Assembly (NCBI GenBank): GCA_003524365.1 | Contig: DQHS01000071.1 | Location: 1,077-19,528 of the forward strand | DNA: 18,452 nucleotides | Origin: Cellvibrio sp. | Lineage (GTDB): Bacteria; Pseudomonadota; Gammaproteobacteria; Pseudomonadales; Cellvibrionaceae | Reading direction: 5' to 3' | In this document: one piece after another, positions 14,307 to 18,452 of the stretch | Position numbering within the stretch: the first letter of the stretch is position 1 | Layout of the letters: the number at the start of each line of letters is the position of its first letter | Notes under the pieces: model-generated | The model's input: the letters and a program-made list of their open reading frames with translations, nothing else | Told to the model about the DNA's origin: nothing | The model's database searches: none | Program-made: the position numbers and the translations under genes

Positions 14307-17300
14307 ATGCATACTCTAAAAACGACGACTATTGTCAGTGCAGCAGTTCTCAGCCTGTTACTTTCTGCCTGTGGCGGTGGCGGTGATTCACCGCTTCTCA
14401 ACACTGGCAACTCTTCTAGCTCCGTCAGTTCCGGCACTGTAGACACTACAGAGCCAAGGGCCATTGGGTTCGGTAGCGGAAGCAATTTTACGGACGGGAC
14501 AATAGGGGTCAACGGCGGCTCAGATCTAGCACCCGGCACCAGCACCATCCTGACTATTAATATTGTCAGCAGCACCAATACACTAGTAACAACCCCTGTC
14601 CAAGTGACATTCAACTCAAGCTGCTATGCCGCAGGTGAAGCCGAGCTGACAAAGGGCACCGAAACGACTAACAAAGTCACCACCGACATTGGTCAGGCAA
14701 CTATCACCTATACAGCCAAAGGCTGCGTTGGTGAAGATGAGGTCACCGCAACGGCCATTATCGGCAATACCGCCAAAACAGCTCGCGTCACCCTCACAGT
14801 CGCGCAAGATACTGTACAAGCAATCGATTTTATAGACGCAACCCCCAGCAAAATCTTCCTCAAGGATAGCGGCGGAGCGCAAACGTCAACCGTACGTTTT
14901 CTGGTTACTGGCAGCAAAGGCACCCCCATTAAAAACATTCCACTGAACTTCAGTTTGAGCACACAGCTTGGCGGTATTGCATTAACCACATCAACAGCAA
15001 CAACGGATAGCACCGGCCATGCATCTACTGTGGTGCAAGCAGGCACCATCCCTACCGCCGTTGAAGTAATCGCCACCCATTCAAATATCACTGCCCGCTC
15101 CAACGAATTATCGATCGGAACCGGCATGCCGGATCAAAACAGTATGTCGATTTCAGCCTCACGCTTTAACCCTCCAGGCTGGGACTATGACGGCGAACCA
15201 GTGAACATTACCATCCGTCTCGCAGATGCGTTCAACAACCCGCCAGCAGATGGCACATCCGTTCAATTTTTAACTGAAGGCGGATCGATTGATACCAATT
15301 GCACCACAATAAACGGCGCCTGTACCGTAATTTGGAAAAGCCAGAGCCCAAGACCCAGCAATGGCAGAGTCACCATTCTCGCCACAACCGTTGGCAATGA
15401 AAGCTTTAAAGATGTTAACGGTGATGGTCTCTACACTGCTAATACTGATATTTTTAGTAGCTTCAATAATGGCGGCAATTGCAACCCTAACGTGCCTCTC
15501 TCCACTGCCGAGGCAACACCCGGCGGTAATGATGAGCCATGTGATGACTTGGGAGAGGCTTATCTCGACCAAAATGAAAATGGCGAATTCGACACAGGCG
15601 CCAACGCGGAAGACTACGTTGACTTCAACATAAACGGCAGCCATAACATCGAAAACGGTATTTACAATGGCGTTCTCTGCGCTACAGAAGGCTCTACTTG
15701 CACCAAACAACCTGTAACCATCCGCCAGGACATTGTACTGTCGATGTCCAGCGAACAGCCTATGACACAAAATGGTCGCCTGTTGGGACAACCTGAAGCG
15801 ATTGAATTAAGCGCCAACGAAACCACCATGTTTACCGTGACCCTGGCGGACATCAACGGCAATGCGATGCCGGTGGGAACGACCGTATCCCTGAGCACTA
15901 GTACTGCCAGTGATGTGACTATCAATCAAAGTATGAATAGCGGCGTGGCGAGCACCCTGAACCCGACTGCATTCACCGTCACGCTGAAAGCCAGTGAAAC
16001 CAAACGACCAAGTGGCAGCTTCAACATCGTTGTCACTTCACCCAAAGGCCCATCTTATAGTTTCAGCACTCGCTTGATTCCAAGACCATTGGAAAATACT
16101 GCCGCCATTTACATAGGCAAGAGCAGCGGCGCAACCTTCCTGGTTGGGCAAGTGGATGTAGGTATAGAAGACGCGGTATTGCCTCCCGGCGGCTCAACCA
16201 GTCTCTCGGTCAGTTTTGTTGACAGCAATGGCAGCCTCACTACTGGTAGCGCGACGGCGACGTTTACCTCTCAATGTGTACGCGATGGCACTGCCATCCT
16301 GACTGATTCCAGTGGCCAACCCACAAGTACAGCCAGCACCCAAACCGGTCGCGCCACACTTTTCTATAAAGCTAATGGCTGTATTGGAACAGACCTAATT
16401 ACCGCCACCTCAACGCTACCCAGCCTGCAGGTCAATACCGCTACTGCCACACTGAACATAACGGTGGCGACCGCACAAAACATCGTGTTTGACCGTGCAA
16501 ATCCAGCGCAAATCAGCCTGAAAGGAGGCGGTGGCGTAGAAACGTCGGACGTCCGCTTTATCGTAAATGGTCCTAATGGACTACCAATGTCCGGCGTTCC
16601 AGTAACACTGACATTAAACAACAGTGTCGGCGGTGTATGCCTGATTTCTGGTGCCACTTGCACTCAAGAAGTGTTAGCGACCAGTAATGCCTCGGGGATA
16701 GTCAGCGCACGGGTTCAAGCCGGTACTATTACCACCACCGTCCGTGTTACTGCTTCCACCGAATCCGGCGGCACCACGATATCGACGCAATCTTCAGGGT
16801 TGGTTATTTCTACGGGCATTCCAGATCAGGACAGTATGTCGATTTCAGCCTCTCAATATAATGTGCCGGTTTACGTCGAAGGCTTTGAAGTGGATGTAGT
16901 CATTCGGATGGCAGACGCCTTTAACAACCCGGTTCCCAAAGACACCTCGGTCAGCTTTACCACCTCAGGCGGGATAATCGACAGCTCCTGCTCTACTGAT
17001 GAGTTCAGTACTTGTACCGTTACTTGGCGCAATCAAAACCCAAGACCTGCCTCTGGCAAAGTGACTATTTTGGCAACCGCCTTGGGGAATGAGAGCTTTG
17101 TTGACACCAACGGCAACGGTACCTACGACACCAGTGACACATTTGCAGAAAGCGGCAGCACCTGCTCTCGCAATGCGCCTACACCTACGCTGGTTGATCC
17201 ATCTACTGCGTGTGATGACTTGGGCGAAGCTTATTTGGATAGCAACCGAAACGACACCTACGATCTTGGGGAGATATTTATTGATATCTTTGGTCCTGGC

Positions 17301-17774
17301 AACTCGTTAGTTAAAGATGGCGTAAGAACCGCAGGTAATGGTATTTACGATGGCGCACTCTGCCCGGCAACAGGTGCAACCTGTACTCGCAATAGTGTAA
17401 CCGTACGCCAGGATCTCATGCTGGTTCTGGGTACTGGTGTAGCAGATACGACAGGAAACAGACTGATTGGCCAACCGGCTAATATTAGTATGGCTGCGAA
17501 TAGCATCCAGACCTTGCCAATCATTCTCCGTGATACCAATGGCAATAGCCTGCCAGCCGGTACGACAGTGACCGTAAATAGCACCAACCTGACGGGAGCA
17601 ACAGTCACACTGAGCCCAACAGCAGTGACTGTAGCGGACAATGTAACCGGCCCAACCACCTTTGACCTTGTTGTAAAAAGAGATGCAACTGCGGCCTCAG
17701 GCCAGTTCAATCTGGTTGTAACCGCACCGGGCCGCCCGGCAGCGGAATACACATCAACCGTCACTTCGCTGTAA
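14307..17774 (+). CDS. Large outer-surface lipoprotein with two tandem Ig-like (BIg1/invasin-type) modules
   Basis: The 1155-residue protein has a lipoprotein signal peptide ending LLLSAC (Cys22). Gly at +2 favours outer-membrane sorting, and a GGGG/Ser-rich tether follows. The rest is Ser/Thr/Asn-rich beta-sandwich sequence of bacterial Ig-like type, for example PLNFSLSTQLGGIALTT and TDSTGHASTVVQAGT, the classic 'D..G.A...V.AGT' signature. It is an internal duplication: residues ~51-590 and ~599-1155 align with a ~564-residue offset (MSISAS at 280 and 844; CDDLGEAYLD at 412 and 969). Each copy has paired cysteines (106/140, 332/339, 392/412, 458/465; 657/692, 895/903, 953/969, 1019/1026) and two EF-hand-like loops (from Asp369, Asp421; Asp933, Asp978), suggesting calcium binding. 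No enzyme domain is seen. Adhesion or a structural surface role is inference. The start is supported by AGGAAG. Confidence 0.88.
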   Translation: MHTLKTTTIVSAAVLSLLLSACGGGGDSPLLNTGNSSSSVSSGTVDTTEPRAIGFGSGSNFTDGTIGVNGGSDLAPGTSTILTINIVSSTNTLVTTPVQVTFNSSCYAAGEAELTKGTETTNKVTTDIGQATITYTAKGCVGEDEVTATAIIGNTAKTARVTLTVAQDTVQAIDFIDATPSKIFLKDSGGAQTSTVRFLVTGSKGTPIKNIPLNFSLSTQLGGIALTTSTATTDSTGHASTVVQAGTIPTAVEVIATHSNITARSNELSIGTGMPDQNSMSISASRFNPPGWDYDGEPVNITIRLADAFNNPPADGTSVQFLTEGGSIDTNCTTINGACTVIWKSQSPRPSNGRVTILATTVGNESFKDVNGDGLYTANTDIFSSFNNGGNCNPNVPLSTAEATPGGNDEPCDDLGEAYLDQNENGEFDTGANAEDYVDFNINGSHNIENGIYNGVLCATEGSTCTKQPVTIRQDIVLSMSSEQPMTQNGRLLGQPEAIELSANETTMFTVTLADINGNAMPVGTTVSLSTSTASDVTINQSMNSGVASTLNPTAFTVTLKASETKRPSGSFNIVVTSPKGPSYSFSTRLIPRPLENTAAIYIGKSSGATFLVGQVDVGIEDAVLPPGGSTSLSVSFVDSNGSLTTGSATATFTSQCVRDGTAILTDSSGQPTSTASTQTGRATLFYKANGCIGTDLITATSTLPSLQVNTATATLNITVATAQNIVFDRANPAQISLKGGGGVETSDVRFIVNGPNGLPMSGVPVTLTLNNSVGGVCLISGATCTQEVLATSNASGIVSARVQAGTITTTVRVTASTESGGTTISTQSSGLVISTGIPDQDSMSISASQYNVPVYVEGFEVDVVIRMADAFNNPVPKDTSVSFTTSGGIIDSSCSTDEFSTCTVTWRNQNPRPASGKVTILATALGNESFVDTNGNGTYDTSDTFAESGSTCSRNAPTPTLVDPSTACDDLGEAYLDSNRNDTYDLGEIFIDIFGPGNSLVKDGVRTAGNGIYDGALCPATGATCTRNSVTVRQDLMLVLGTGVADTTGNRLIGQPANISMAANSIQTLPIILRDTNGNSLPAGTTVTVNSTNLTGATVTLSPTAVTVADNVTGPTTFDLVVKRDATAASGQFNLVVTAPGRPAAEYTSTVTSL
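14457..16076 (+). repeat. First ~540-residue module of the lipoprotein
   Basis: This covers residues 51-590, starting at RAIGFGSGSNF. Order: Ig-like unit with C106/C140; Ig-like unit from IDFIDATPSKIFLKDSGG to the DQNSMSIS junction; a third unit with C332/C339; the acidic loop region with DVNGDG and DQNENG; then a terminal Ig-like unit ending SYSFSTRL. Module limits are approximate. Confidence 0.8.
16101..17774 (+). repeat. Second ~555-residue module of the lipoprotein
   Basis: This covers residues 599-1155, starting at AAIYIGKSSGATF and repeating the same order of units as the first module. It ends EYTSTVTSL against SYSFSTRL. Bases 15139-15160 and 16831-16852 are identical over 22 nt at the DQxSMSIS junction, while most other parts have diverged at the DNA level. 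Copy 2 carries an additional cysteine pair (778/785) without counterpart in copy 1. Confidence 0.8.
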
Positions 17775-17784
17775 TCCGGCTTTA

Positions 17785-17809
17785 TTAATACCCCGATTCG
17801 GGGTATTAA
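17785..17809. terminator. First hairpin after the lipoprotein gene
   Basis: A 25-nt inverted repeat, TTAATACCCCGA / TCGGGGTATTAA around one central T, lies 11 bp after the stop. In RNA it forms a stem of about ten pairs. The AT-rich flanks are symmetrical, but no long T-run follows, so it is an auxiliary terminator or 3'-end stabiliser. Confidence 0.6.
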
Positions 17810-17817
17810 GGCCAGCG

Positions 17818-17849
17818 AACCCCGCCCTGAAAAGCGGGGTTTTGTTTTT
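17818..17849 (+). terminator. Intrinsic terminator of the lipoprotein gene
   Basis: AACCCCGC (17818-17825) pairs with GCGGGGTT (17834-17841) over a CCTGAAAA loop and runs into TTTTGTTTTT. This is a textbook rho-independent terminator for the lipoprotein transcript. Confidence 0.9.
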
Positions 17850-18003
17850 CTTGCACCTCACTTTCCTGCGATTATCCATTCCACCCCATAAACCATCAGC
17901 ACAAGATAATTTTTCCCGCGCGAGCTCACAGGCTCGACTTAAATACGCAAATAAGTAGGTAAAGAGTTTAAAGGCGATATTCAAAGATCAAGAAGCAAAG
18001 AAA
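17850..18003. other. Intergenic stretch after the lipoprotein terminator
   Basis: There is no credible gene here. A 5-bp hairpin, CGAGC-TCACAG-GCTCG (17921-17936), is the only inverted repeat I noticed. From about 17940 the sequence becomes A-rich and could hold a promoter for the structured interval that follows, but I see no convincing -35/-10 pair. Confidence 0.4.
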
Positions 18004-18155
18004 GCCGGGTATCCGTGCAGATCTAGCTGAAAACTCCAAGCAGGGATACAGGCAAGGCTCGCCAGATCGGCATGTCGGCGATGGGCGAGCATCAAAACGT
18101 GTTAACAGGAGGGCGTACAACTGGCAAATGAATCTAAATGCTAGAGGATAGCATT
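18004..18155 (+). ncRNA. Putative structured RNA leader (three hairpins) of unknown family
   Basis: Three consecutive helices can be drawn. P1: GCC + GTATCC (18004-18014) with GGATAC + GGC (18044-18053), with a GG/A internal loop. P2: GCTCGCC (18057-18063) with GGCGAGC (18084-18090), extended inward by ATCG/CGAT (18066-18069 with 18079-18082). P3: AATGCTA-GAGGA-TAGCATT (18137-18155). An AGGAGGG stretch (18107-18113) lies unpaired between P2 and P3. A small ORF and a perfect terminator follow, so the segment could be the leader of a tiny mRNA or part of an sRNA. I could not match it to the riboswitch consensus sequences I know (c-di-GMP, glycine, TPP, cobalamin, SAM/SAH, guanidine, Moco). Expression is not shown. 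Confidence 0.4.
18137..18155 (+). promoter_or_regulatory. Hairpin presenting the ribosome-binding site in its loop (possible CsrA/RsmA site)
   Basis: Seven perfect base pairs, AATGCTA (18137-18143) and TAGCATT (18149-18155), display the loop GAGGA. The loop is both the Shine-Dalgarno for the ATG at 18158 and a GGA-in-loop motif of the kind bound by CsrA/RsmA. The spacing from AGAGG to the ATG is ten bases. Binding by CsrA is inference. Confidence 0.45.
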
Positions 18156-18157
18156 AC

Positions 18158-18241
18158 ATGGCAAGAACAAATTGCGCCGAAAACTACACTGATCCAGCGG
18201 TGATTGATCTATTGCTTAGGTGCGAAATGCTCATCGCTTAA
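18158..18241 (+). CDS. Possible 27-residue small protein
   Basis: The ORF starts with ATG at 18158 and ends with TAA at 18239-18241. The peptide begins MARTNCAENYTDPAVI and ends LLLRCEMLIA. It has two cysteines (residues 6 and 22), an acidic middle and a mildly hydrophobic C-terminal half, but no clear membrane helix or signal peptide. Supporting its reality: AGAGGA ten bases upstream within a hairpin loop, and a strong terminator that begins three bases after the stop. Against it: the short length and no family I recognise. It could instead be a chance frame inside a non-coding RNA, or a remnant of a larger lost gene. Confidence 0.35.
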   Translation: MARTNCAENYTDPAVIDLLLRCEMLIA

Positions 18242-18243
18242 AC

Positions 18244-18274
18244 AAAATTGGCCCCATTACGGGGCCAATTTTTT
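18244..18274. terminator. Strong bidirectional terminator after the small ORF
   Basis: AAAATTGGCCCC (18244-18255) pairs perfectly with GGGGCCAATTTT (18261-18272) over an ATTAC loop, and T continues to 18274. The A-run on the left makes it functional for the minus-strand gene ending at 18288 too. Its position directly after the small ORF implies that something is transcribed rightward through 18004-18243. Confidence 0.88.
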
Positions 18275-18287
18275 CAAGATGACAAAC

Positions 18288-18452
18288 TTAGGGTTGTACA
18301 AAATTGACCGGAATGCTGGTCGCTTTAATACCGTATTCCCCGTTAGCAATTTCTTCGCCGCGCGGCGTTAAGTCTAATGCACTTTCCGATACTGACATAT
18401 CGTAACCACCGTTACCGATCCAGCTATTAGCAATCCAGCCAAATGGCACCCG
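18288..18452 (-). CDS. C-terminal 54 residues of an unidentified protein (5' end outside window)
   Basis: On the minus strand, an open frame enters from the window edge and ends with TAA at 18290-18288. The visible part reads RVPFGWIANSWIGNGGYDM..., continues with SESALDLTPRGEEIANGEYG and ends SIPVNFVQP. It is Gly/Asn/aromatic-rich and beta-like, without membrane segments or cysteines, as in many exported proteins, but I recognise no family. The adjacent shared terminator (18244-18274) fits its 3' end. The absence of stops over 54 codons, coding-like composition and terminator placement support a real gene. Confidence 0.7.
   Translation of the reverse strand, partial: RVPFGWIANSWIGNGGYDMSVSESALDLTPRGEEIANGEYGIKATSIPVNFVQP

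Noticed and set aside
15270..15791. 173-codon minus-strand ORF inside the lipoprotein gene (and similar antisense frames at 14708-15127 and 17345-17764)
   Set aside because: They mirror the codon pattern of the Thr/Ser/Ala-rich lipoprotein gene. No ribosome sites or recognisable domains.
17754..17984. 76-codon minus-strand ORF after the lipoprotein gene
   Set aside because: It runs through two terminator hairpins and has no upstream ribosome site or homology I recognise.
18004..18113. Cyclic-di-GMP (GEMM) or another known riboswitch
   Set aside because: Hairpins resemble a structured leader, but the diagnostic GEMM segments and those of other classes I know are missing.
18128..18151. Seven-codon frame (ATG at 18128) with AGGAGG upstream, as a leader peptide of the 27-codon ORF
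   Set aside because: The spacing from AGGAGG (18107-18112) to the ATG is 15 bases, too long for efficient initiation, and the frame has no run of repeated codons typical of attenuator peptides.
1..18452. CRISPR array, insertion sequence, prophage or tRNA-linked island
   Set aside because: No regularly spaced repeats, no transposase or integrase frames, no tRNA. Apart from the TonB operon and the right end, the block is ordinary core genome.

Overview
The window looks like a chromosomal segment of a gammaproteobacterium, most likely a Cellvibrio-like member of the Cellvibrionaceae. Three things point there: the protein families, the gene order HAD phosphatase / rppH / ptsP / lgt / thyA / folA / ilvD (from memory, the same backbone order as in Pseudomonas), and the moderate G+C content. 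I see no tRNA, rRNA, CRISPR array, insertion sequence or phage gene. Species assignment is inference.

Layout. (1) 1-1037, plus strand: the 3' part of ilvD, closed by a hairpin and a strong bidirectional terminator. (2) 1169-6319, minus strand: a compact six-gene operon in the order DUF3450 protein, TtpC-like ExbB-family protein, ExbB, ExbD, TonB, TPR protein. This matches the TonB2/TtpC energy-transduction clusters known from Vibrio and relatives. It should couple the proton-motive force to outer-membrane TonB-dependent transporters. (3) 6320-6603: its AT-rich leader region with a candidate promoter. (4) 6604-11855, minus strand: folA, thyA (linked dTMP/folate enzymes), lgt (lipoprotein maturation), ptsP (EI-Ntr) and rppH (RNA 5'-pyrophosphohydrolase). 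(5) 12073-12726, plus strand: a HAD-IB phosphatase, convergent with rlmI, a 23S rRNA methyltransferase (12768-13961, minus).

(6) 13962-17774: a regulatory gap containing a 14-bp perfect palindrome and a TATAAT box framed by an inverted repeat, followed by a 1155-residue predicted lipoprotein. This protein is two copies of a ~560-residue Ig-like module, each with paired cysteines and EF-hand-like aspartate loops. Two hairpin terminators follow. The Lgt enzyme in this window is of the kind that would lipidate such a protein.

(7) 17850-18276: a 'gene-less' interval that appears organised. It contains two long-range hairpins, a 19-nt hairpin that places a Shine-Dalgarno/GGA motif in its loop, a 27-codon ORF right after it, and a perfect 12-bp-stem terminator. 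This is the least explained part of the window and the best candidate for an undescribed small-protein or regulatory-RNA locus. (8) 18288-18452, minus strand: the C-terminal end of an unidentified protein running out of the window.
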